Source: JANMDU01 sp031418715 (lineage in GTDB: Bacteria; Pseudomonadota; Gammaproteobacteria; Burkholderiales; Burkholderiaceae_C). From it: a DNA stretch of 64,000 nt. This document shows positions 25,225 through 33,120 of the stretch, piece by piece. The stretch lies in NCBI GenBank assembly GCA_031418715.1, contig JANOJL010000064.1:62001-126000 (forward strand), in the 5' to 3' direction. The translations under genes were made by a program, and so were the position numbers. The notes below the pieces were generated by a model, which saw only the letters and a list, made by a program, of their open reading frames with translations, was not told the origin of the DNA and searched no databases. Numbering within the stretch: the stretch's first letter is position 1; the number at the start of each line of letters is the position of its first letter.

Positions 25225-26139
25225 TTAATCTTGCGAGCCAAGCTGCGCAATCAAGCCGCGCAGCGTTTCTACCTGCACAGGCTTGAGTTCAGACAGTGGC
25301 GGGCGCACCGGGCCAGCGCTGTGGCCTGCGATCGTGGCGCCCGCTTTCACGATACTGACCGCGTAGCCTTCGCCTTGGTTGCGCAGTGCGATGTAGGGCA
25401 AGAAAAACGTTTGCAGCAAGTGATCTGTCGTGGCTTTGTCGCCATCGCGATAAGCGGCGTAAAACTGCATCGCTGTGCGTGGAACGAAGTTAAACACAGC
25501 CGATGAATATGTGGGCACGCCCAGCGCCCGATAGGCATGGGCATACACCTCCGCCGTTGGCAGGCCACCGAGGTAAGCGAAGCGATCGCCGAGGCTTTGA
25601 TAGATGCTGACCATGCGCTCGATATCACCCAAACCATCCTTGAATCCAATCAAATTCGGGCAGGTGTCGGCCAGTACTTGCAGCGAAGCCGCGCTGAGCT
25701 TGCATGCACCTCGGTTGTAGATGATCACGCCCAGCTTGACGCTGCGGCAGACCGCCTGCACATGCGCAATCAAGCCCTCTTGGCTGGCTTCGGTCAGGTA
25801 GTGCGGCAGCAGCAAAATGCCTTGAGCACCGGCCGCCTGAGCCGTCTGCGCATATTGAATTGCCAAGCGGGTGGCGCCACCTGCGCCAGCAACGATCGGC
25901 ACGCGGCCGCGACAGGTTTGCGTCGCGACGCGGATCACGTCGGTGAATTCCACCGGCTCCAACGAGAAAAACTCACCCGTGCCGCCAGCCGCAAAGAGCA
26001 CGGTCGCGCCATAAGGCATGAGCCATTCCAAGCGCTGCGCATAGCCGCGCGGGTTGAACTGAAGCTCAGCGTCAAAATCGGTCAGCGGAAACGAGAGTAG
26101 GCCGGTTTGCAACGCGGCTTTGAGTTCTTGGGGAAGCAT
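25225..26139 (-). CDS. kdgD: 5-dehydro-4-deoxyglucarate dehydratase
   Basis: The 304-residue (beta/alpha)8 protein belongs to the DHDPS/NAL superfamily and dehydrates and decarboxylates 5-keto-4-deoxyglucarate to 2-oxoglutarate semialdehyde. Evidence: FAAGGTGEFFSLEPVEF substrate loop, IIYNRGACKLS with the conserved Tyr, and the Schiff-base Lys in NLIGFKDGLGD. A GGAG site precedes the ATG. It is the last-but-one step of oxidative glucarate/galactarate catabolism, matching the uronate dehydrogenase and dehydratase genes on the other strand. A 2-oxoglutarate semialdehyde dehydrogenase is not in the window. Confidence 0.93.
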   Translation of the reverse strand: MLPQELKAALQTGLLSFPLTDFDAELQFNPRGYAQRLEWLMPYGATVLFAAGGTGEFFSLEPVEFTDVIRVATQTCRGRVPIVAGAGGATRLAIQYAQTAQAAGAQGILLLPHYLTEASQEGLIAHVQAVCRSVKLGVIIYNRGACKLSAASLQVLADTCPNLIGFKDGLGDIERMVSIYQSLGDRFAYLGGLPTAEVYAHAYRALGVPTYSSAVFNFVPRTAMQFYAAYRDGDKATTDHLLQTFFLPYIALRNQGEGYAVSIVKAGATIAGHSAGPVRPPLSELKPVQVETLRGLIAQLGSQD

Positions 26140-26173
26140 GGTGTCTCCAGCGAAATACTTCGGTGTTTAATAG

Positions 26174-26192
26174 GTATGTCATCATACAACTA
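26174..26192. promoter_or_regulatory. Candidate operator in kdgD promoter
   Basis: GTATGTCATCATAC is an inverted repeat (GTATG/CATAC, 4-base spacer) overlapping TCATACAACTA. The complement of the latter, TAGTTGTATGA, recurs exactly at 27040-27050 at the udh start, so both are probable binding sites for the GntR regulator between them. Confidence 0.5.
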
Positions 26193-26234
26193 AAACGATT
26201 GATGCCGAAAGCAATGCTTGCCGATCGGCGACTC

Positions 26235-26993
26235 TCAACTGGTTTGGCTCAGCAACTGCGCGGCACGGCGGCGGCGTTCACGGCTGTTGCCCAGGTGGAT
26301 GCGCATGGCGGCGCGGGCGCTTTCGCTGTCTTGACTGGTAATGGCTTGCAAGATGCCCTCATGTTCCAAATGAATGGTTCGCAGATAGGCTTGGCGCTGC
26401 TCTGCTTGTTGTGTTGCGGGCAGTTTGGCGCGCGGGATCTGGCCCGAGCCCAGAGACTCAAACAATTGCGAAAAGTGGATGTTTTGCGTGGCGCGGGCCA
26501 GCTCGGCATGGAAGGCATAGTCGGCCTCGACCGCATCGCCGCCCAATTCAATGGCTTGGGCAAAGCGATCCAATGCCGCGCGCATCGTTGCCAAATTCTC
26601 GTCTGTGCGGCGCGCTGCGGCCAGAGCAGCGGCTTCGGTTTCTAGCCCAATGCGCAGTTCCAAAACCGCGACGATCTCACGCAAGGTTTTGAGTTGCTCA
26701 GGGTGCACTTTGAAGCCGGCATCCACGCTTTGCTGTTGCACGAAGCTACCAATGCCGTGGCGGGTGATGACTTGGCCCGTGGTTTGCAGGCGGGAAATGG
26801 CGTCGCGCACCACCGTTCGGCTCACCCCAAACTCGTCGATGATCTCGGCCTCGGTCGGCAAACGTGCGCCCACTGGGTACGTGCCGCGGCGGATGCGTTC
26901 GCCCAGTGCATCGACGAGGTCATGCGCTAAGCCGCGGGTTTTTCGCAAGCTGCGAGTGGGCGATGGTGGATTTGAGTGGGTCGGGGAATTCAT
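26235..26993 (-). CDS. GntR family regulator (FadR type), probable uronate/aldarate regulator
   Basis: The 252-residue protein has a winged helix at about residues 20-90 (LPTEAEIIDEFGVSRTVVRD, GQVITRHGIGSFV) and an FCD ligand domain (VLELRIGLETEAAALAA, YAFHAELARAT, LEHEGILQAI). It lies between kdgD and the divergent udh operon, and shared 11-bp sequences in both promoters point to it as their common regulator. Ligand would be an aldarate, uronate or keto-deoxy intermediate by analogy with other sugar-acid GntR proteins. Confidence 0.87.
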   Translation of the reverse strand: MNSPTHSNPPSPTRSLRKTRGLAHDLVDALGERIRRGTYPVGARLPTEAEIIDEFGVSRTVVRDAISRLQTTGQVITRHGIGSFVQQQSVDAGFKVHPEQLKTLREIVAVLELRIGLETEAAALAAARRTDENLATMRAALDRFAQAIELGGDAVEADYAFHAELARATQNIHFSQLFESLGSGQIPRAKLPATQQAEQRQAYLRTIHLEHEGILQAITSQDSESARAAMRIHLGNSRERRRRAAQLLSQTS

Positions 26994-27032
26994 TTGTTTG
27001 GGTTAATCCTAGGGTCAACCGGGCAATCCAAG

Positions 27033-27050
27033 TATAGAATAGTTGTATGA
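27033..27050 (+). promoter_or_regulatory. udh promoter -10 and overlapping operator candidate
   Basis: TATAGAAT at 27033-27040 is a good extended -10 and would start transcription at or next to the udh ATG at 27047. No Shine-Dalgarno sequence precedes that ATG. TAGTTGTATGA (27040-27050) is shared with the kdgD promoter, so a repressor bound here would cover both +1 and start codon. Confidence 0.45.
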
Positions 27051-27901
27051 CTTCTAACAACAATGGCTCGATTGTCCGTAGCTCGGCTTCTAAAGTCAAG
27101 CGCTTGCTTCTGACCGGCGCGGCAGGTGGCTTGGGGCAGGTGTTGCGCGAAAGTCTTGCGCCCTATGCTCAGATCCTGCGCCTGTCTGATATCGCAGCGA
27201 TGGGTGAGGTCAAGGGCAATGAGGAGATCGTGCCGTGTGATTTGGCCAACAAGGCCGCCGTGGACGGCTTGGTACAAGCTTGCGATGCCATCGTACACAT
27301 GGGAGGCATTTCGACCGAGCACCCTTTTGAAGATATCTTGGAGGCCAATATCAAAGGCGTGTTTCATCTCTACGAGGCGGCGCGTCGTCATGGTGTTCGC
27401 CGCGTGGTGTTTGCCAGTTCCAACCATGTGATTGGCTTTCATAAGCAGGGCGACATGCTGGACGCGAACTGCGCCAAGCGCCCGGATGGCTACTATGGCC
27501 TGTCCAAATCGTTTGGCGAAGATCTTTCGCGTTTTTACTTCGATCGATATGGCATTGAGACCGCTTGCCTGCGAATTGGCTCATCCTTTCCAGAGCCCAA
27601 AGACCGCCGTATGCTGATCACTTGGCTGAGCTACCGCGATTTAACAGAACTGATCCGCTGCTGCATCTTTGCGCCCCAGCTGGGCCATACGATTGTGTAT
27701 GGCGCGTCGGATAACAAAAACAAGTGGTGGGACAACAGTCTAGCCGCCCATTTGGGCTTCAAGCCGCAAGACAGCTCCGAGCCGTTTCGCTCGAAAGCGG
27801 CAAGTGTGCCGCCATTGGCTGCAGATGACCCAGCGCAGATTTACCAAGGCGGCGGCTTCGTCAAGGCCGGTCCTTTTGAAACGCTTGCAAAGCGTGAATG
27901 A
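27047..27901 (+). CDS. udh: Uronate dehydrogenase
   Basis: The 284-residue SDR-type enzyme oxidises D-galacturonate or D-glucuronate with NAD+ to the corresponding aldarolactone. Evidence: Rossmann GAAGGLGQVLRESL, VHMGGISTEHPFEDI, FASSNHVIGFH, the catalytic YGLSKSFGEDL (YxxxK), and CLRIGSSFPEPKDRRML, all close to characterised Udh proteins. The ATG at 27047 has no ribosome site and probably begins a leaderless message. Its stop overlaps the lactonase ATG by two bases plus (ATGA). Confidence 0.93.
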   Translation: MTSNNNGSIVRSSASKVKRLLLTGAAGGLGQVLRESLAPYAQILRLSDIAAMGEVKGNEEIVPCDLANKAAVDGLVQACDAIVHMGGISTEHPFEDILEANIKGVFHLYEAARRHGVRRVVFASSNHVIGFHKQGDMLDANCAKRPDGYYGLSKSFGEDLSRFYFDRYGIETACLRIGSSFPEPKDRRMLITWLSYRDLTELIRCCIFAPQLGHTIVYGASDNKNKWWDNSLAAHLGFKPQDSSEPFRSKAASVPPLAADDPAQIYQGGGFVKAGPFETLAKRE

Positions 27902-28791
27902 CCCGTATGCACGCCGAACTCATCCTCGATGCACGTAACGCTGTTGGCGAAAGCCCGCTTTGGCAAGCTGGCGAGCAAGCTTTGTATTGGGTGGACATTG
28001 CCGCCAAAGCGTTGCACCGATGGAAGGAAGGGCAGGGCACGCAAACTTGGCACGCCAGCGAGATGATCGGTTGCATCGCCATGCATGCGGACGGCGGCTT
28101 CGTCGCGGGCATGGAAAGTGGCGTTTTTCATCTGCAACTGCAAGGAGATGGCAGGCTCCAAGAAACCCTGCTCGCCACCATCACGCATCCGCAGCCTGGT
28201 ATGCGCTTTAACGATGGCCGGTGTGATCGCCAAGGACGTTTTTTAGCCGGTACGATGTTGATGAAAATGGCTGATAGCCGGCAAGAGGGCTGCGTCGTTT
28301 GCTATGAAAATAAGAGTGAGTTGCGACAAATCACGAGTAGCCTATTCACACCGAATGGCATGGCATTCAGCCCCGACGGGCGGACCATGTATTTGAGCGA
28401 TTCGCACCCCAAATCGCAATTCGTCTGGGCGTTTGATTACGACACTGCCTCAGGCACACCATCCAATCGCCGTGTGTTTGTGGACATGAATCCTTTGCCT
28501 GGCCGGCCAGATGGCGCAGCGGTAGACAGCGATGGTTGCTATTGGGTTTGCGGCAACGATGCAGGCCTCGTTCACCGCTTCACACCGCAAGGCAAACTGG
28601 ATCAATCGCTTGCCGTTCCGGTGAAAAAGCCAGCGATGTGCGCATTTGGCGGCGCAGACATGAAAACCCTGTATGTCACTTCCATCCGTCCCGATAACAT
28701 CGATTTAACCGACCAGCCCTTTGCGGGCGGCGTATTTGCTTTGCGCCCCTGCGTGCGAGGCATCGAAGAACCAGTTTTTCAACCTGAGTAA
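27898..28791 (+). CDS. SMP-30/gluconolactonase family lactonase, probable aldarolactonase
   Basis: The 297-residue six-bladed propeller protein carries the SMP-30 metal and substrate residues in NAVGESPLW (Glu), RFNDGRCDRQGRF (Asn), LFTPNGMAFSPDG and GRPDGAAVDSDGCYW (Asp). It should hydrolyse the lactone made by uronate dehydrogenase to galactarate or glucarate. The start overlaps the udh stop as ATGA, which argues for coupled expression and a consecutive step. Confidence 0.9.
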   Translation: MTRMHAELILDARNAVGESPLWQAGEQALYWVDIAAKALHRWKEGQGTQTWHASEMIGCIAMHADGGFVAGMESGVFHLQLQGDGRLQETLLATITHPQPGMRFNDGRCDRQGRFLAGTMLMKMADSRQEGCVVCYENKSELRQITSSLFTPNGMAFSPDGRTMYLSDSHPKSQFVWAFDYDTASGTPSNRRVFVDMNPLPGRPDGAAVDSDGCYWVCGNDAGLVHRFTPQGKLDQSLAVPVKKPAMCAFGGADMKTLYVTSIRPDNIDLTDQPFAGGVFALRPCVRGIEEPVFQPE

Positions 28792-28806
28792 TAGAAAGAG
28801 GCAATT

Positions 28807-29784
28807 ATGAAAAATTTCCGTCGCCACCTATTGGCTATCACTGCAGCGGCGCTTCTGCCAGCTACTGTGATGGCGCAAAACATTGTGCTCAAGTCGCACG
28901 ATACCCACCCCGCTGGCTACCCCACCGTGGTGGCTATTGAGAGCATGGGCAAGAAACTTGACGCCGCCACCGGTGGGCGTATCAAGATTCAGATGTTTCC
29001 AGGCGCTGTACTCGGCCAAGAGAAAGAAGCCGTGGAGCAAACTCAGCTTGGTGCCATTCAAATTGCCCGCATCTCTCTGGGTGTCATGGGCCCAGTTGTT
29101 AACGAAGTGAATGTGTTCAATATGCCCTTCGTCTTCCGTGATGAAAAGCATATGCGCGCCGTGATTGATGGCCCTATTGGTCAAGAAATTCTAGACAAGG
29201 TGACGGCCAGCCCTGCGCGGCTGGTGGGCCTGGGCTTTATGGATGGCGGCTCACGTAGCCTTTACACCAAAAAGAAAGTTACGAAGCCTGAAGATCTCAA
29301 AGGCCAAAAAGTGCGCATGATGGGCAACCCGCTCTTCGTGGACACCATGAATGCCATGGGCGGCAACGGCATTGGCATGGCTTACGGCGAAGTGTTCACG
29401 GCATTGCAAACGGGTGTGATCGACGGCGCTGAAAATAATCCGCCAAGCTATTTCACTGCGAATCACTTCAGCACACCAGCCAAGTTTTATGCGCAGACCA
29501 ATCACCTGATCATTCCCGAAATTTTCGTGATGTCTAAAGTGGCTTGGGACAAGCTCACACCGGCCGATCAAACCTTGATCAAGCGCCTCTCGCGTGAAGC
29601 TCAGTTAGAGCAGCGCGGCTTGTGGGATAAAGCTGTAGAAGAAAACGTAATCAAGCTCAAAGCGGCTGGCGTGGAATTCGTGGCTGTCGATCAAAAGCCC
29701 TTCTTTGATGCCACCGCACCTGTGCGTGCCAAGTATGGTGAGAAGCTGCTTGATTTGATGAAGCGCGTGGAAACCACACGCTGA
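28807..29784 (+). CDS. dctP: TRAP transporter substrate-binding protein, DctP type
   Basis: The 325-residue protein has a signal peptide (to ATVMAQ, residue 21) and the TRAP receptor pattern: GQEKEAVEQTQLGAIQ, then DLKGQKVRMMGNPLFVDTM with the conserved carboxylate-binding Arg, and VIDGAENNPPSYF with the conserved Asn. Context predicts galacturonate/glucuronate binding. An AGAGG site precedes the ATG. A strong hairpin follows the stop codon. Confidence 0.9.
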   Translation: MKNFRRHLLAITAAALLPATVMAQNIVLKSHDTHPAGYPTVVAIESMGKKLDAATGGRIKIQMFPGAVLGQEKEAVEQTQLGAIQIARISLGVMGPVVNEVNVFNMPFVFRDEKHMRAVIDGPIGQEILDKVTASPARLVGLGFMDGGSRSLYTKKKVTKPEDLKGQKVRMMGNPLFVDTMNAMGGNGIGMAYGEVFTALQTGVIDGAENNPPSYFTANHFSTPAKFYAQTNHLIIPEIFVMSKVAWDKLTPADQTLIKRLSREAQLEQRGLWDKAVEENVIKLKAAGVEFVAVDQKPFFDATAPVRAKYGEKLLDLMKRVETTR

Positions 29785-29802
29785 TCTTCGTTTGAGCTGT
29801 AT

Positions 29803-29842
29803 CGCTGTATGGATCTTGGCCTCTGCCCAAATCCATACAGCG
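29803..29842 (+). promoter_or_regulatory. Intercistronic stem-loop between dctP and dctQ
   Basis: CGCTGTATGGAT and ATCCATACAGCG form a perfect 12-bp stem, extended inside by TTGG/CCAA. No T-run follows, so it is more likely an mRNA 3'-end stabiliser or partial attenuator that keeps the binding protein in excess over the permeases than a full terminator. Confidence 0.7.
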
Positions 29843-29858
29843 CATTTTGAAAGACAAC

Positions 29859-30380
29859 ATGAAGCACGCTTTTCTGCGCTTTAACGACATTATTTATTTG
29901 GCCTGCATTTGGATATCTGGGCTGTCCATCGTCGTGATGTCGCTCATCATTCCGTGGGGCATTTTTACCCGCTATGTGCTCGGCACAGGCTCGCAATGGC
30001 CTGAGCCGATTGCGATTTTGTTGATGGTGGTGTTTACCTTCATGGGTGCAGCTGCTGGCTACCGCGCTGGTGCGCATATTGCTGTTGGCATGGTGGTGGA
30101 TCGGTTGCCAGTAGCTTTGCGCGATGTACTCGCTAAACTGGTGACTCTGCTGATGGCATGCGTGGCCGCTTTCATGACTTGGTATGGCATCAAGCTTTGC
30201 ATCGCGCTGTGGGGGCAGAGCATCAGTGAGCTGGCTTGGCTGCCTGTGGGCGCCACGTATTTGCCTGTGCCTATTGGCGGCGCGATCACGCTGCTATTTG
30301 TGATTGAATTTTTGCTGTTTGGCTCGCAAGCCAAGCGCGCTGTAGTGACTTACGACCACGCGAGTTTGGAGGCCAGCTGA
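29859..30380 (+). CDS. dctQ: TRAP transporter small permease, DctQ type
   Basis: The ATG at 29859 gives 173 residues with four hydrophobic segments (for example IIYLACIWISGLSIVVMSLI and LVTLLMACVAAFMTWYGIKL) and the DctQ-typical GTGSQWPEPIAILLMVVFTF. It forms the membrane complex with DctM. Its stop overlaps the DctM start (TGATG). Confidence 0.88.
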   Translation: MKHAFLRFNDIIYLACIWISGLSIVVMSLIIPWGIFTRYVLGTGSQWPEPIAILLMVVFTFMGAAAGYRAGAHIAVGMVVDRLPVALRDVLAKLVTLLMACVAAFMTWYGIKLCIALWGQSISELAWLPVGATYLPVPIGGAITLLFVIEFLLFGSQAKRAVVTYDHASLEAS

Positions 30381-31666
30381 TGGATGCATTCGTACTCTTG
30401 GGCAGTTTCGTTGCCCTGATATTGATCGGCATGCCGGTAGCCTATGCCATGGGCTTAGCCGCGATTGTGGGTGCACTCTGGATTGATATTCCGCTCGATG
30501 CGCTGATGATTCAAATCGCTTCGGGTGTCAACAAATTTTCTTTGCTGGCGATTCCATTTTTTGTGCTTGCGGGCGCGATCATGGCCGAAGGCGGTATGAG
30601 CCGGCGCTTGGTGGCGTTTGCGAACGTGCTGGTGGGCTTTGTTCGCGGCGGCTTGTCTTTGGTCAATATTTTGGCTTCAACGTTTTTCGGTGCTATCTCT
30701 GGCTCTTCGATGGCAGATACTGCTTCGATAGGCTCTGTGATGATTCCGGAGATGGAGAAAAAAGGTTACCCGCGTGATTTCGCCACAGCAGTGACGGTCA
30801 GCGGCAGCGTGCAAGCGATTTTGATTCCGCCCAGCCACAACGCGGTGATCTATTCGCTGGCTGCAGGTGGCGGCGTGTCGATTGCGGCGCTGTTCCTCGC
30901 TGGTGTATTGCCCGGTTTGTTACTGGGCTTGACGCTGGCGATCATGTGCCTCTACATCGCTAAGAAGCGCAACTATCCCAAAGGCGAGGTGATCCCACTC
31001 AAGCAGGCTTTAAAAATCAGTGTCGATGCGCTTTGGGGTTTGACGACGATGGTGATCATTCTTGGCGGTATTTTGAGCGGTGTGTTCACTGCCACTGAAT
31101 CTGCCTCGATTGCTGTGGTCTGGGCTTTCTTCGTCACGATGTTCATCTACCGTGATTACAAGTGGAAAGATCTGCCCAAGCTGATGCACCGCACCGTGAA
31201 GACGCTTTGCATCGTGATGATTTTGATTGGCTTTGCCTCCGCGTTTGGCTACATCATGACGCTGATGCAAATCCCGCTCAAGATCACGACGACGTTTACT
31301 GAGCTGTCTGACAACCGCTATGTGATCCTGTTCTACATCAATATTTTGCTGCTGATCTTAGGCACCTTGATGGATATGGCACCTTTGATCCTGATCATGA
31401 CGCCCATCTTGCTGCCGGTGGTCAAGCTGCTTGGAGTCGATCCTGTGCATTTCGGCATGATCATGATGGTCAACCTTGGTATTGGTTTGCTCACGCCGCC
31501 AGTGGGCGGTGTGCTCTTCGTAGGCGCTGCCATCGCCAAGCTGCCAATTGAAACCGTGACCAAAGCGCTCATGCCATTCTTCGGTGCGCTGCTGCTGGTG
31601 CTCGCAGCGGTGACGTATATTCCCGCGCTTTCGCTCTGGCTACCCGGCTTGTTGCTTGCTAAGTAA
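30380..31666 (+). CDS. dctM: TRAP transporter large permease, DctM type
   Basis: The 428-residue protein has about twelve membrane segments and the conserved DctM blocks LLAIPFFVLAGAIMAEGGMS, FGAISGSSMADTASIGSVMI, IPPSHNAVIYSLAAGG and VNLGIGLLTPPVGGVLFVG. It couples Na+ entry to uptake of the acid delivered by DctP. It lies inside the uronate operon, so uronate is the inferred substrate. Confidence 0.93.
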   Translation: MDAFVLLGSFVALILIGMPVAYAMGLAAIVGALWIDIPLDALMIQIASGVNKFSLLAIPFFVLAGAIMAEGGMSRRLVAFANVLVGFVRGGLSLVNILASTFFGAISGSSMADTASIGSVMIPEMEKKGYPRDFATAVTVSGSVQAILIPPSHNAVIYSLAAGGGVSIAALFLAGVLPGLLLGLTLAIMCLYIAKKRNYPKGEVIPLKQALKISVDALWGLTTMVIILGGILSGVFTATESASIAVVWAFFVTMFIYRDYKWKDLPKLMHRTVKTLCIVMILIGFASAFGYIMTLMQIPLKITTTFTELSDNRYVILFYINILLLILGTLMDMAPLILIMTPILLPVVKLLGVDPVHFGMIMMVNLGIGLLTPPVGGVLFVGAAIAKLPIETVTKALMPFFGALLLVLAAVTYIPALSLWLPGLLLAK

Positions 31667-31681
31667 TTTGATGGATCGCTC

Positions 31682-32872
31682 ATGAATCAAGCCGTTGAAT
31701 CTAGCCGGGTGTCCTATTCGAGCACCCTGCAACAAACCGCGCAAGACGCAGGCGACCGTATTGCTCACATTGCTTTGCAACTGACCATCCTGCCATTGGC
31801 CACGCCCGTGAGTGACGCGAAAGTGTTGACCGGGCGGCAGAAGCCGATGACGGAGATTGCCTTTATCTTCTGCGAGATCACCACCCGCGATGGGTATAGC
31901 GGCATGGGCTTTGGCTACAGCAAGCGCGCCGGTGGCCCCGGCCTATATGCGCATGCGAAAGAGATTGCGCCGAATTTGATTGGGGAAGATCCGAACGATA
32001 TCGCTCGCCTGTGGACGAAGCTGATGTGGGCAGGCGCGAGCATGGGGCGCAGCGGTATGACGAGCCAAGCGATTTCGCCTTTCGATATCGCGCTGTGGGA
32101 TATGAAGGCCAAGCGAGCGAATCTGCCGCTGGCTAAGCTCTTGGGCAGTCACCGCGAGAGCGTCCAGTGCTACAACACCTCGGGCGGCTTTTTCAGCACA
32201 CCACTTGATCAGGTGCTGAAAAACGTGGAAGTCTCGCGCGAGAGTGGTATTGGCGGGATCAAGCTGAAAGTCGGTCATCCTGATTTGAAGGTGGATATCG
32301 AGCGTGTTAGCAGCGTGCGTAAGCTGCTGGGCGATGGCTTTCCCTTGATGGTGGATGCGAATCAGCAATGGGATCGTTTGAAAGCGGTGCGCGCTTGCCG
32401 TGCTCTGGAAGAATACGATCTCACCTGGATTGAAGAGCCGCTGGACGCGATGGATTTCGAAGGCCACGGCGAACTGGCCAAGCGCTTTGACACACCGATT
32501 GCCACCGGCGAGATGCTCACCAGCTTTAACGAACATACGCAACTCATCGAAGCGGGCACAGATTTCATCCAGCCTGATGCACCGCGCGTGGGCGGTATCT
32601 CTCCGATGTTGCAGATCATGCAAATGGCCGATAACAAAGGCCGCATGCTCGCCCCGCACTTTGCGATGGAGATTCATCTTCACCTTGTAGCCGCGTATCC
32701 GCGCGAAGGCTGGCTAGAGCATTTCGAGTGGCTCGCACCGTTGTTTAACGAGCAACTGACTTTGAAAGACGGTCGCATGTGGCTACCTTCTCGGTCAGGC
32801 TTGGGCTTCACGTTGAGCGAGCAAGCGCAGGCTTGGACTCGCGAGCGGTTTGAGGCTGGTAAGAAGCCATAG
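31682..32872 (+). CDS. Enolase-superfamily aldarate dehydratase (galactarate/L-talarate type)
   Basis: The 396-residue mandelate racemase/muconate lactonizing-type enzyme has the KLKVGHPDL catalytic Lys pair region, metal ligands in LMVDANQQW (Asp), LTWIEEPLDA (Glu) and IATGEMLTS (Glu), and LAPHFAMEIHLHL with the catalytic His. It resembles L-talarate/galactarate dehydratase and would make 5-keto-4-deoxyglucarate, the KdgD substrate. Final gene of the udh operon. Glucarate specificity cannot be excluded. Confidence 0.88.
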   Translation: MNQAVESSRVSYSSTLQQTAQDAGDRIAHIALQLTILPLATPVSDAKVLTGRQKPMTEIAFIFCEITTRDGYSGMGFGYSKRAGGPGLYAHAKEIAPNLIGEDPNDIARLWTKLMWAGASMGRSGMTSQAISPFDIALWDMKAKRANLPLAKLLGSHRESVQCYNTSGGFFSTPLDQVLKNVEVSRESGIGGIKLKVGHPDLKVDIERVSSVRKLLGDGFPLMVDANQQWDRLKAVRACRALEEYDLTWIEEPLDAMDFEGHGELAKRFDTPIATGEMLTSFNEHTQLIEAGTDFIQPDAPRVGGISPMLQIMQMADNKGRMLAPHFAMEIHLHLVAAYPREGWLEHFEWLAPLFNEQLTLKDGRMWLPSRSGLGFTLSEQAQAWTRERFEAGKKP

Positions 32873-32880
32873 CGCTCTTA

Positions 32881-32916
32881 TTTTGATAGCTGTCTGCGCA
32901 TATTCTATGCCGGCTA
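32881..32916 (-). repeat. Dispersed element, intergenic copy at right edge of uronate module
   Basis: The minus strand reads TAGCCGGCATAGAATATGCG, then CAGACAGCTATCAAAA. It starts nine bases after the dehydratase stop. Confidence 0.85.
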
Positions 32917-33010
32917 CCTGCTGGTTTCTTTCATAAACAGTAGCCTGCCGGGGCTCGTGCAGCATGGCTACGGCGCTGGCGCAGTGGACGCACTCGCCAA
33001 ATGCAAATAC

Positions 33011-33051
33011 TGTGAATTCGATAGCACTCCGCGCAATAAATACGCCCGTGA
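33011..33051 (-). repeat. Dispersed element, second intergenic copy
   Basis: The minus strand reads GGGCGTATTTATTGCGCG, then GAGTGCTATCGAATTCACA. The gap 32873-33120 otherwise holds only the rplY terminator. Confidence 0.75.
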
Positions 33052-33079
33052 TATGTTATTTTTATTTTAAAAAGACGTA

Positions 33080-33104
33080 AAAAAACCCGGCGAACCGGGT
33101 TTTT
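33080..33104 (-). terminator. Rho-independent terminator of rplY
   Basis: On the minus strand AACCCGG-TTCG-CCGGGTT forms a 7-bp GC-rich stem with a stable tetraloop and is followed by a run of T. It lies 17 bases after the rplY stop. Confidence 0.9.
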
Positions 33105-33120
33105 ATCAGAAGCTAAAGAA

